Source of the DNA: an uncultured Eubacteriales bacterium
GTDB lineage: Bacteria > Bacillota > Clostridia > Oscillospirales > Oscillospiraceae
Direction: 5' to 3'
Assembly: GCA_900550615.1 (NCBI GenBank)
Contig: URSX01000056.1
Span: forward strand, 1-11,197
Length of the DNA: 11,197 nucleotides
Shown: piece by piece, positions 1 to 5,977 of the stretch
Layout: each line of letters begins with the position of its first letter
Numbering within the stretch: position 1 is the stretch's first letter
Notes under the pieces: generated by a model
The model's database searches: none
The model's input: only the letters and a program-made list of their open reading frames with translations
What the model was told of the DNA's origin: nothing
Position numbers and translations under genes: made by a program

Positions 1-1100
1 TCGCCTTCTTCGGCATGGCCACCATCTACGCGGAAGCCACCCTGGCCCAGAAGACCCGTATCATTGACAAGGACGGCACCGTTCACGGCGGCCCTGTGTA
101 CTACATCACCACCGCTTTCAAGGGCGGCTTCGGCAAGTTCCTGGCCGGTTTCTTCGCCGTGGCCATCATCCTGGCCCTGGGCCTCATGGGCAGCATGGTG
201 CAGTCCAACTCCATCGGCTCCACCTTCAACACCGCTTTCGGTATCCCCTCTTGGGTCATGGGTATCGTGCTGGTGATCATCTGCGCCATCATCTTCCTGG
301 GCGGCGTGCAGCGCCTGGCCGCCGTCACCGAGAAGATCGTGCCCATCATGGCCGCCATCTTCCTGCTGGCCGCTCTGGCCGTGCTGGTGGTGCGCATCAA
401 GTACATCCCCGAGACCTTCGGCATGATTTTCAAGTATGCCTTTAACCCCAGCGCCATCATCGGCGGCGGCATCGGCTATGCGCTGAAGACCGCCATCAGC
501 CAGGGCGCCAAGCGCGGCCTGTTCTCCAATGAAGCCGGTATGGGTTCCACCCCCCACGCCCACGCCCAGGCCAATGTGGCCCACCCCCACGATCAGGGCG
601 TGGTGGCCATGGCCGGTGTGTTCATTGACACCTTCGTAGTGCTGACCCTGAATGCTCTGGTCATCATCTCTACTCTGTACACCGCTGACGGGCCGCTCCA
701 CGAGTGCGGTGCCGCTGCTGCCAGCACCGTCCTCAATAAGACCAACCTGGCCCAGAGCGCCTTCGGCACCGTATTCGGCGAGTCCGTTGGCAACATCTTT
801 GTGGCCGTATGCATGTTCTTCTTCGCCTTCTCCACGGTGCTGGGCTGGAACCTGTTCGGCCGCATCAATGCCAACTATCTTTTCGGCCGCAAGAATAAGA
901 AGCTCTGCAATACCATCTACACCATCATTGCCCTGGTGTTCATCTTCCTGGGCACCCTTACCGGCAACGACTTTGTGTGGGAGCTGACGGATATGTTCAA
1001 TAACCTCATCGTCCTGCCCAACGCCCTGGCCCTGTTCGCTCTGACCGGTATGGTAGTCGCCATGCTGAGGGAAGGCCAGCAGAGCAAGCTGAAGGTGTGA
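1..1100 (+). CDS. Sodium:alanine/glycine symporter family (AGCS) protein, 3' part
   Basis: This is the C-terminal part of a secondary transporter that imports small amino acids such as alanine or glycine with Na+ across the cytoplasmic membrane. The frame is open at the window edge (first whole codon at 3) and reads AFFGMATIYAEATLA, typical of the interior of AGCS proteins, so the ATG at 15 is an internal Met. About 366 residues are visible; family members are usually about 450-480, so roughly the first 100 residues lie outside. The signature GLFSNEAGMGS is encoded at 516-548, followed by an HAHA stretch, and about eight hydrophobic segments are evident. The protein ends in a short charged tail at a TGA, and a strong terminator follows 21 nt later. 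The wobble positions are strongly C-biased, which suggests good expression. The exact substrate cannot be read from the sequence. The family call is near certain. Confidence 0.95.
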   Translation, partial: AFFGMATIYAEATLAQKTRIIDKDGTVHGGPVYYITTAFKGGFGKFLAGFFAVAIILALGLMGSMVQSNSIGSTFNTAFGIPSWVMGIVLVIICAIIFLGGVQRLAAVTEKIVPIMAAIFLLAALAVLVVRIKYIPETFGMIFKYAFNPSAIIGGGIGYALKTAISQGAKRGLFSNEAGMGSTPHAHAQANVAHPHDQGVVAMAGVFIDTFVVLTLNALVIISTLYTADGPLHECGAAAASTVLNKTNLAQSAFGTVFGESVGNIFVAVCMFFFAFSTVLGWNLFGRINANYLFGRKNKKLCNTIYTIIALVFIFLGTLTGNDFVWELTDMFNNLIVLPNALALFALTGMVVAMLREGQQSKLKV

Positions 1101-1121
1101 TCCTGTACATACTCGATATAG

Positions 1122-1155
1122 AAAAAGACATCCGGCGAGAGCCGGATGTCTTTTT
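1122..1155 (+). terminator. Intrinsic terminator of the AGCS symporter gene
   Basis: A perfect 10-bp GC-rich stem (1127-1136 with 1141-1150) is capped by a GAGA tetraloop of the GNRA type and followed by five T (1151-1155). Five A before the stem (1122-1126) can pair with these T to make a 15-bp stem. It lies just after the symporter stop. Confidence 0.93.
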
Positions 1156-1187
1156 GTGTATTTGGGTGCATAGGGGTGGGGGGGTAT

Positions 1188-1222
1188 GGATTGCCACGGG
1201 CGCGGCGCGCCCTCGCAATGAC
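1188..1222. repeat. REP-like palindrome (GGATTGCCAC...TCGCAATGAC)
   Basis: Nested inverted repeats are visible: ATTGC (1190-1194) pairs with GCAAT (1215-1219), and GGGCGCG (1198-1204) pairs with CGCGCCC (1206-1212). The outer sequence resembles a dispersed intergenic palindrome found in many unrelated bacterial genomes. Copy number in this genome cannot be seen here. Confidence 0.6.
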
Positions 1223-1242
1223 AGGTTTTTTTCAGGGATGCG

Positions 1243-1275
1243 GTAGGGCGGGTCGTCCAGGAGGCCGACCCCTAC
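1243..1275. repeat. Short repeat unit bounded by GTAGGG and CCCCTAC
   Basis: The unit starts with GTAGGGCGGGTCG and ends with CGACCCCTAC, which are imperfect inverted repeats of each other. It is the first of two such units, separated from the next by 23 nt (1276-1298). Confidence 0.55.
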
Positions 1276-1298
1276 ACACCGTTTACCGATAGAATTTC

Positions 1299-1366
1299 GT
1301 AGGGGGCGGCGTCCCCGACGCCCTGTCACCTCCCAGGTTGCGGGCGACCGCAAGGGTCGCCCCTAC
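1299..1366. repeat. Compound palindromic repeat bounded by GTAGGGG and CCCCTAC
   Basis: Two hairpins lie inside boundaries that are inverted repeats. The first has stem GGCGTC (1308-1313) with GACGCC (1317-1322) and a CCC loop. The second has stem GGGCGACC (1342-1349) with GGTCGCCC (1355-1362) and a 5-nt loop. The arrangement resembles a small non-autonomous repeat (MITE/REP-like) seen between genes of gut Oscillospiraceae. Confidence 0.55.
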
Positions 1367-1418
1367 GGTGGGGGTTGTAGGTGCGGGTAGCTCTACCTGT
1401 CCGGTGCGGGTGGGTATG

Positions 1419-1449
1419 AAAAGGGCGGGCCGATTTTTTCGGCCCACCC
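1419..1449 (-). terminator. Intrinsic terminator downstream of the HAD phosphatase gene
   Basis: Read on the minus strand, an 11-bp GC-rich stem (1439-1449 pairs with 1423-1433, one G-T wobble) with a short A-rich loop is followed by four T (1419-1422). It begins 5 nt after the stop codon and would end the whole minus-strand gene cluster. Confidence 0.88.
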
Positions 1450-1454
1450 GGGAA

Positions 1455-2267
1455 TTATTCTTTGGCAGCTCTGGCCATGACCGGAATATCCCCCACCCCG
1501 TCCAGGACAATGCTGGGCCGGTAGGCATAGGTGCGCAGGGTCTCCGGTGTGGAGACGCCGGAAAGTACCAGCACCGTGGACATGCCGCTCTCCATGCCGG
1601 AGATGACATCCGTATCCATCCGGTCGCCCACCATCACCGCCTCGGCAGAGTGGCAGTGCAGCATCCGCAGGCCCGTGCGCATCATCAGCGGATTGGGCTT
1701 GCCGCAGAAATAGGCCTGCTTGCCGGTGGCCATCTCGATGGGCGCCACCAGCGCCCGGCAGGCGGGTGCAATGCCGTTTTCAATAGGGCCGGATACATCG
1801 GAATTGGCGCCGATGAGCTTAGCTCCGGCCATGACCAGATTGGTGGCCTTAGTGAGGGTTTCCAGGGAATACGCGCGTCCCTCGCCCACCACCACATAGT
1901 CGGGGTTCACATCGTTCATGGTGATTCCCGCGTCATAGAGAGCGTTGAGCAGGCCCGCCTCACCGATGGCAAAGACCGAGCACCCCGGGGCCTGCTCCCT
2001 GAGAAACGCCGCTGTGGCCAGCGCGCTGGTATAAAAATGCTCCTCCGGCACATCCAGCCCCATCCGAGCCAGCTTCTGGTTCAGCTCCCGGGGTGTATAG
2101 CCGCTGTTGTTGGTAAGAAACAGGTACTCCTTGTCCTCGTCGTGGAGCCACTGGATGAACTCCGCCACCCCCGGCAGAATGCGGTTCCCGTGGTAGATCA
2201 CGCCGTCCATATCGCAGATGAAGCCCTTTTTCTCGTTAAAGTCAATTTTACAGGATGCAGCGCTCAT
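1455..2267 (-). CDS. HAD-superfamily phosphatase, NagD/AraL type (HAD-IIA)
   Basis: A predicted cytoplasmic Mg2+-dependent phosphatase of 270 residues, the usual length for HAD-IIA enzymes such as NagD, AraL and the p-nitrophenyl phosphatases. All four catalytic motifs are visible: motif I DMDGVIYHGN with nucleophile Asp19 and acid Asp21, motif II Thr52 in FLTNNSG, motif III Lys190 in GKPNPLMM, and motif IV VGDRMDTD with Asp215 and Asp220. The C2-type cap lies between motifs II and III. The start is supported by AAGGAGG at 2275-2281. It is the last gene of the minus-strand cluster, 90 nt after the UPF0210 gene, with an extended -10 promoter candidate in that gap and a terminator after the stop. 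The true substrate is unknown; enzymes of this class act on sugar phosphates, nucleotides or damaged metabolites. Confidence 0.93.
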   Translation of the reverse strand: MSAASCKIDFNEKKGFICDMDGVIYHGNRILPGVAEFIQWLHDEDKEYLFLTNNSGYTPRELNQKLARMGLDVPEEHFYTSALATAAFLREQAPGCSVFAIGEAGLLNALYDAGITMNDVNPDYVVVGEGRAYSLETLTKATNLVMAGAKLIGANSDVSGPIENGIAPACRALVAPIEMATGKQAYFCGKPNPLMMRTGLRMLHCHSAEAVMVGDRMDTDVISGMESGMSTVLVLSGVSTPETLRTYAYRPSIVLDGVGDIPVMARAAKE

Positions 2268-2297
2268 ACGGCACCCTCCTTCCCTGTTTTCCTCTAC

Positions 2298-2306
2298 AGT
2301 ATATCA
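2298..2306 (-). promoter_or_regulatory. Candidate extended -10 promoter for the HAD phosphatase
   Basis: The minus strand reads TGATATACT, an extended -10 (TG-n-TATACT). Transcription would start near 2291, about 24 nt upstream of the ATG. No good -35 box is visible, so this could be a secondary promoter inside the cluster. No terminator is visible between 2268 and 2357, so read-through from the upstream gene is also possible. Confidence 0.45.
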
Positions 2307-2357
2307 CTGAAAATGTCTGTCTTCCACCAAGGAAATGTTAAATCTGCGTGAAGCTTA

Positions 2358-3716
2358 TCAGTTCTTCAGGCTTTGCAGGGGCGCGGGGATGCGCCCACCC
2401 CGGGCGATAAACTCGGCAGAGGAGGCCCCGTGCACCGGCATCACCGGAGCGGAGCCCAGCAGGCCGCCCATCTCGATCATATCTCCCACGGTCTTGCCCT
2501 CTACGGGGATGATGCGCACGGCGGTGGTCTTGCTGTTGACCATGCCCACCGCCGCCTCGTCGGCGATGATGGCGGAAATAGTCTCGGCGGTGGTGTCGCC
2601 GGGAACGGCGATCATATCCAGTCCCACAGAGCACACGCAGGTCATGGCCTCCAGCTTGTCCAGCGTCAGAGTACCATTCAGAGCCGCGGCGATCATGCCT
2701 TCATCCTCGGACACGGGGATAAACGCGCCGGAGAGGCCGCCCACATGGGACGACGCCATGACACCGCCCTTTTTCACCGCGTCGTTCAGCAGGGCCAGGG
2801 CCGCCGTGGTGCCGTGGGTACCACAGACCTCCAGACCCATCTCCTCCAGGATCCGGGCCACGCTGTCCCCCACCGCCGGCGTGGGCGCCAGGGACAGGTC
2901 CACAATGCCGAAGGGCGTACCCAGCCGCTGGGATGCCTCGGAGGCCACCATCTGGCCCATGCGGGTGATCTGGAATGCAGTCTTCTTCACTGTCTCCGCC
3001 ACCACGTCAAAGGATGCGCCCTTGACGCTCTGCAGAGCGTGATACACAACGCCGGGGCCGCTGACACCTACGTTGATGACGCTGTCCGCCTCGCCCACGC
3101 CGTGAAAGGCTCCGGCCATGAAGGGGTTATCCTCCACAGCGTTGCAGAACACCACCAGCTTGGCGCAGCCCAGGCCATCCTGCTCTCTCGTCAGGTGGGC
3201 GGTGTCCTTGATGATGCGGCCCATGCGGGCCACGGCATCCATGTTGATGCCCGCCCTGGTAGAGCCCACGTTCACGCTGGAGCAGACGAAATCCGTCTGT
3301 GCCAGAGCCTGGGGGATGGCCCGCAGCAGCAGCTCATCACCCCGGGCAAAGCCCTTTTGTACCAATGCAGAAAAGCCGCCGATGAAGTTCACGCCGCAGG
3401 TTTTGGCCGCCCGGTCCATGGTTTTTGCAAAGGGTACCAGGTCCTCCGTGTCACATCCCCCTGCCACCAGAGCCATGGGCGTTACGGAAATGCGCTTATG
3501 CACGATGGGAATGCCGAACTCACTCTCGATATTTTCCCCGGTTTTCACCAGATTCTCGGCGTATTTGGTGATCTTATCGTAAATTTTATCGCAGCAGCGC
3601 TTGGGATCCTCGCTGATACAGTCCAGCAGGGAGATGCCCATGGTGATGGTGCGGATGTCCAGGTGCTGCTTGTCGATCATGTTAATGGTGTCAAAAATAT
3701 TGTTCAGACTCAACAT
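2358..3716 (-). CDS. UPF0210 / DUF711 family protein (often labelled PFL family)
   Basis: A 452-residue cytoplasmic protein that matches the UPF0210 family over its whole length, with no signal peptide or membrane segment. Recognisable conserved blocks are IVHKRISVTPMALVAGG (about 71-87), FIGGFSALVQKGF (111-123), CSSVNVGSTRAGINMDA (145-161) and, near the C-terminus, the VMPVHGASSAEFIARGG block. Databases relate the family loosely to a pyruvate-formate-lyase-like fold, but I see no glycyl-radical motif and I know of no established activity. The start is supported by AGAGGTGG at 3721-3728. The gene lies 12 nt after a small ACT-domain gene, a pairing that recurs in many Firmicutes (for example in pneumococci) and suggests that the ACT protein senses a ligand and partners or regulates this protein. 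The family assignment is firm; the function is unknown. Confidence 0.93.
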   Translation of the reverse strand: MLSLNNIFDTINMIDKQHLDIRTITMGISLLDCISEDPKRCCDKIYDKITKYAENLVKTGENIESEFGIPIVHKRISVTPMALVAGGCDTEDLVPFAKTMDRAAKTCGVNFIGGFSALVQKGFARGDELLLRAIPQALAQTDFVCSSVNVGSTRAGINMDAVARMGRIIKDTAHLTREQDGLGCAKLVVFCNAVEDNPFMAGAFHGVGEADSVINVGVSGPGVVYHALQSVKGASFDVVAETVKKTAFQITRMGQMVASEASQRLGTPFGIVDLSLAPTPAVGDSVARILEEMGLEVCGTHGTTAALALLNDAVKKGGVMASSHVGGLSGAFIPVSEDEGMIAAALNGTLTLDKLEAMTCVCSVGLDMIAVPGDTTAETISAIIADEAAVGMVNSKTTAVRIIPVEGKTVGDMIEMGGLLGSAPVMPVHGASSAEFIARGGRIPAPLQSLKN

Positions 3717-3728
3717 ATTGCCACCTCT

Positions 3729-3998
3729 TTACAGCTTGTGCATAGCATCGAAAATATCCTCCCGCTGGACGCGGATGGACAGGTCCCGGCTCTCACTATA
3801 GTCCTTCATGCTGCGGCTCAGCTCGTCAAGGGCGGCGTCACACTGGGACAGGTCCACCACCATCATCATGGTAAAATACCCCTGCATGACCGTCTGACTA
3901 ATGTCCAGGACGTTGATGTTATGCTCTGCCAGGCGGTTACACACGCCTGCGATGATGCCCACCTGGTCTTTTCCAACTACTGTTACGATCGCTTTCAT
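3729..3998 (-). CDS. Stand-alone ACT-domain protein (UPF0237 family)
   Basis: An 89-residue protein made of one ACT domain, the small beta-alpha-beta-beta-alpha-beta fold that usually binds amino acids and controls enzymes allosterically. The N-terminal strand and the ligand-loop region are visible in VTVVGKDQVGIIAGVCNRLA (6-25), followed by INVLDISQTVMQGYFTMMMVVD (28-49), matching the UPF0237 family related to GcvR-type regulators. The start codon is 7 nt after the yfbR stop, and the GGAG of its ribosome binding site overlaps the last yfbR codons. The UPF0210 gene follows after 12 nt. Co-transcription with both neighbours is therefore very likely. The ligand cannot be predicted from the sequence. 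The family call is strong. Confidence 0.93.
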   Translation of the reverse strand: MKAIVTVVGKDQVGIIAGVCNRLAEHNINVLDISQTVMQGYFTMMMVVDLSQCDAALDELSRSMKDYSESRDLSIRVQREDIFDAMHKL

Positions 3999-4005
3999 TT
4001 TTTAG

Positions 4006-4578
4006 TCACTCCATTTCATCCAATGTCAGGGCAAAGCTGCCCAGGAAATTTTCGCAAAAATATCGCAGCTCCGGCAGGTCCATTTTATCCAGGACTGCCC
4101 GGGTCTGCTCCGCCGCCGCCCGGAACTCGCCGTTGCCGGCCTTCAGCTCCTCCAGGCACTTGATATGGGCGGAGAGCTTGTCCGCCGCCTTCACCAGCTC
4201 CGTCACCTGCTCATCCGAGGGGTGCAGGACCTCCTCATACTCTGGCCGCAGCTCCCGGGGCAGCATGTCCAGCAGCCTCTCCTCGGCCACATGCTCCACC
4301 TGCTTGTACGAGTCCCGGATCTGCGGATTATAGTACTTGATGGGGGTAGGCAGATCGCCGGTGAGAATTTCCGGTGCGTCGTGGTACAGAGCCGCCACCG
4401 CCGCCGCCCCCTCGTCCACGCAGCCGCCGAATACGCTGTTGCGGATGACGGCCAAGGCGTGGGCCAGTACCGCCACCTGGTGACTGTGCTCCTGGATGTT
4501 CTCGGTAAAGCTGTTGCGCATGAGGGCCCAGCGGTTGATGTAGCGCATGCGGTTGATATAGGCAAAAAAATGGCTCAC
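4006..4578 (-). CDS. yfbR: 5'-deoxynucleotidase, YfbR-type HD hydrolase
   Basis: A predicted cytoplasmic metal-dependent phosphohydrolase that removes phosphate from deoxyribonucleoside 5'-monophosphates. It has 190 residues (E. coli YfbR has 199). Numbered from the GTG start, the family residues are present: Arg16-Trp17 in the INRWALMRN segment, His31 in NIQEHSHQV, His66-Asp67 in YHDAPEILTGDLPTP with Glu70 and Asp75, and Asp133 in KAADKL. An ATG at 4641 would add 21 residues that overlap mtaB and match nothing in the family. The GTG at 4578 fits because SHFF follows it directly, as in E. coli, and AAAGGAG lies at 4589-4595. The GTG overlaps the mtaB stop as GTGA, implying translational coupling. 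Activity is inferred from the family. Confidence 0.93.
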   Translation of the reverse strand: MSHFFAYINRMRYINRWALMRNSFTENIQEHSHQVAVLAHALAVIRNSVFGGCVDEGAAAVAALYHDAPEILTGDLPTPIKYYNPQIRDSYKQVEHVAEERLLDMLPRELRPEYEEVLHPSDEQVTELVKAADKLSAHIKCLEELKAGNGEFRAAAEQTRAVLDKMDLPELRYFCENFLGSFALTLDEME

Positions 4579-5864
4579 AGCTCGATTTCTCCTTTCAGAA
4601 TACCTCCCTCCACGCCGGTGATACGCACCGGCCGCAGGCAATTATGGAGATCTTCGCCCGGGGCGGCAACCTCCATATAATTGGGGGCATGGCCCGTATA
4701 GAAGCCCGGCTCCCCCGGCTGCTCAAAGAGCACGGGAAGCACCTGTCCCACGCACCCGCGCAAATACTGCTCATGCAGCTGCCGGGCGGTCTCCCCGGCC
4801 CGGGCGGCCCGCTCCTCCTTGATTGCCTTAGGCACCTGCTCCATATCCGCCGCCTTGGTTCCGGGGCGAATGGAGTAAGGGAACACATGGATCTGGGCAA
4901 AGCCGCAGCGGCGGATAAAGAGCAGGGTTTTTTCAAATTCCTCCTCTGTCTCCCCGGGGAATCCTACGATCAGATCCGTGGTCACAGCTACGCCGGGGAA
5001 GTGCGCCCGCAGCAGCTCCACAGACTCATAGTACCGGGCGGTGTCATACCGGCGGTTCATCCGCCGCAGGGTCTCATCACAGCCGGACTGCATGGACAGA
5101 TGGAAGTGGGGACACAGGTTATTCAGGGCCGCCGCCCGGCGGCAAAAGTCCTCCGTGATGGTTCTGGGCTCCAGGCTCCCCAAGCGGATGCGCATGACTC
5201 CGGCAGCGGCGGAGACCGCCTCCAGTAGGTCAATGAGGCTCCCCTCCCCGGCCAGATCCTGACCCCAGGAGGATATTTCAATGCCTGTGAGCACCATCTC
5301 CCGGTACCCCTCCGCGGCCAGCTGCTTTGTCTGCCGCACCGCCTCCTCCGGCGGCAGCGAGCGCACAGGGCCCCGGGCAAAGGGGATGATGCAGTAGGTG
5401 CAGAAATTACGGCAGCCATCCTCCACCTTCAGCATGGCCCGGGTGCGGCTTTGCTGCCCGCCGGCAGGCAGGATTTCAAACTCGTGGCGGTGCAGGGCAT
5501 CGTCCACCAGCACCCGCTGGCTCTTCTCCTCCGCCGCCGACAAAAGCTGCTGCAAAAACTCCATGCGCTGCCCTGTGCCGCCCACAAGATCGATGCCCAG
5601 GCCCGCCGCCTCCTCCGTGTGGGTCTGCACATAGCAGCCGCAGGCCGCCACGATGGCCTCGGGGTTCAGCTTTCTGGCCCGGCGGATCATCTGGCGGGAT
5701 TTTTTATCACTGATGGCGGTGACGGAGCAGGTGTTGATGATATAGGCGTCCGCCGGCTGCTCAAAATCCACCAGCTCATGGCCCCGGGCCGTCAGCTCCT
5801 GCTCCATGGCCTGGGTCTCGTACTGGTTGACCTTGCAGCCGAGGGTATAGATCGCGATTCGCAT
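4575..5864 (-). CDS. mtaB: tRNA t6A37 methylthiotransferase MtaB (radical SAM)
   Basis: A predicted radical SAM enzyme that adds a methylthio group to N6-threonylcarbamoyladenosine at position 37 of ANN-decoding tRNAs, using two [4Fe-4S] clusters. It has 429 residues, close to the family length. The N-terminal UPF0004 domain carries three cluster cysteines: Cys10 in LGCKVNQYE, Cys46 in INTCSV and Cys77 in GCYVQ. The radical SAM motif is Cys151-Cys155-Cys158 in EDGCRNFCTYCIIPFARG. A short TRAM-like tail occupies about the last 60 residues. The KVNQYE sequence and the neighbouring residues favour MtaB over MiaB or RimO. An extra Cys75 sits two residues before Cys77. The start is supported by AAGGAG at 5872-5877. 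It is the first gene of the minus-strand cluster and its stop overlaps the yfbR start. High confidence in the subfamily. Confidence 0.94.
   Translation of the reverse strand: MRIAIYTLGCKVNQYETQAMEQELTARGHELVDFEQPADAYIINTCSVTAISDKKSRQMIRRARKLNPEAIVAACGCYVQTHTEEAAGLGIDLVGGTGQRMEFLQQLLSAAEEKSQRVLVDDALHRHEFEILPAGGQQSRTRAMLKVEDGCRNFCTYCIIPFARGPVRSLPPEEAVRQTKQLAAEGYREMVLTGIEISSWGQDLAGEGSLIDLLEAVSAAAGVMRIRLGSLEPRTITEDFCRRAAALNNLCPHFHLSMQSGCDETLRRMNRRYDTARYYESVELLRAHFPGVAVTTDLIVGFPGETEEEFEKTLLFIRRCGFAQIHVFPYSIRPGTKAADMEQVPKAIKEERAARAGETARQLHEQYLRGCVGQVLPVLFEQPGEPGFYTGHAPNYMEVAAPGEDLHNCLRPVRITGVEGGILKGEIEL
4589..4595 (-). promoter_or_regulatory. Ribosome binding site that fixes the yfbR GTG start
   Basis: AAAGGAG on the minus strand, 10 nt before the GTG at 4578 and inside the 3' end of mtaB. 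The alternative ATG at 4641 would not use it. Confidence 0.75.
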
Positions 5865-5875
5865 GGGTTTTCTCC

Positions 5876-5904
5876 TTGCACTTTGTCGTTTTATCCATTA
5901 TAAT
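5876..5904 (+). promoter_or_regulatory. Sigma-A type promoter for the cysteine desulfurase cluster
   Basis: TTGCAC (5876-5881), a 17-bp spacer and a perfect TATAAT (5899-5904) point rightwards, with a start near 5911 and a leader of about 67 nt to the GTG at 5978. Its -35 box overlaps the mtaB ribosome binding site by 2 bp. It is the mirror image of the mtaB promoter about position 5911. Confidence 0.8.
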
Positions 5905-5917
5905 AGTGTATGCTTGT

Positions 5918-5946
5918 ATTATAGTCTATCTTCGAACCGCTGGCAA
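5918..5946 (-). promoter_or_regulatory. Sigma-A type promoter for the mtaB cluster
   Basis: On the minus strand, TTGCCA (5941-5946) is followed by a 17-bp spacer and a perfect TATAAT (5918-5923). Transcription would start near 5911, giving a leader of about 47 nt to the mtaB ATG. A second weaker TATAAT at 5897-5902 lacks a good -35 box. Confidence 0.8.
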
Positions 5947-5964
5947 GTACCCGGCGGGGAAAAC

Positions 5965-5970
5965 GAGGTG
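5965..5970 (+). promoter_or_regulatory. Ribosome binding site that fixes the cysteine desulfurase GTG start
   Basis: GAGGTG lies 7 nt before the GTG at 5978. The upstream in-frame ATG at 5876 lies in the promoter -35 box, upstream of the predicted transcript start, so it cannot be used by this promoter. Confidence 0.7.
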
Positions 5971-5977
5971 TTTTTTC

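Larger units (their letters stand above)
1160..1418. other. Gene-free intergenic region with short palindromic repeats
   Basis: This stretch lies between two terminators that stop transcripts from either side. I see no plausible gene: the overlapping open frames are low-quality shadows without a ribosome binding site or a recognisable product. It holds one ATTGC...GCAAT type palindrome and a tandem of GTAGGG...CCCCTAC palindromic units, listed separately. Confidence 0.7.

Noticed and set aside
1188..1366. CRISPR array
   Set aside because: The repeats are few, differ in sequence and length, and lack regular spacers; they behave like REP or MITE palindromes.
1338..2351. 337-codon plus-strand open frame opposite the HAD phosphatase
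   Set aside because: It begins within the palindromic repeats and crosses the HAD terminator; the protein is His-rich shadow sequence without any family resemblance.
2373..4163. 596-codon open frame on the plus strand opposite the UPF0210 and ACT genes
   Set aside because: It is rich in His and Gly as expected for an antisense shadow in GC-rich DNA, has no recognisable domain, and is opposite three clearly conserved genes.
5876..5977. Longer cysteine desulfurase with a 34-residue hydrophobic N-terminal extension (ATG at 5876)
   Set aside because: The hydrophobic stretch is the translation of an AT-rich promoter region. The ATG lies at the -35 box, upstream of the predicted transcript start, while GTG at 5978 has a ribosome binding site and gives the normal family N-terminus.
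5911..5977. Riboswitch or attenuator in the cysteine desulfurase leader
   Set aside because: The leader is only about 67 nt and shows no strong hairpin, T run or recognisable aptamer.
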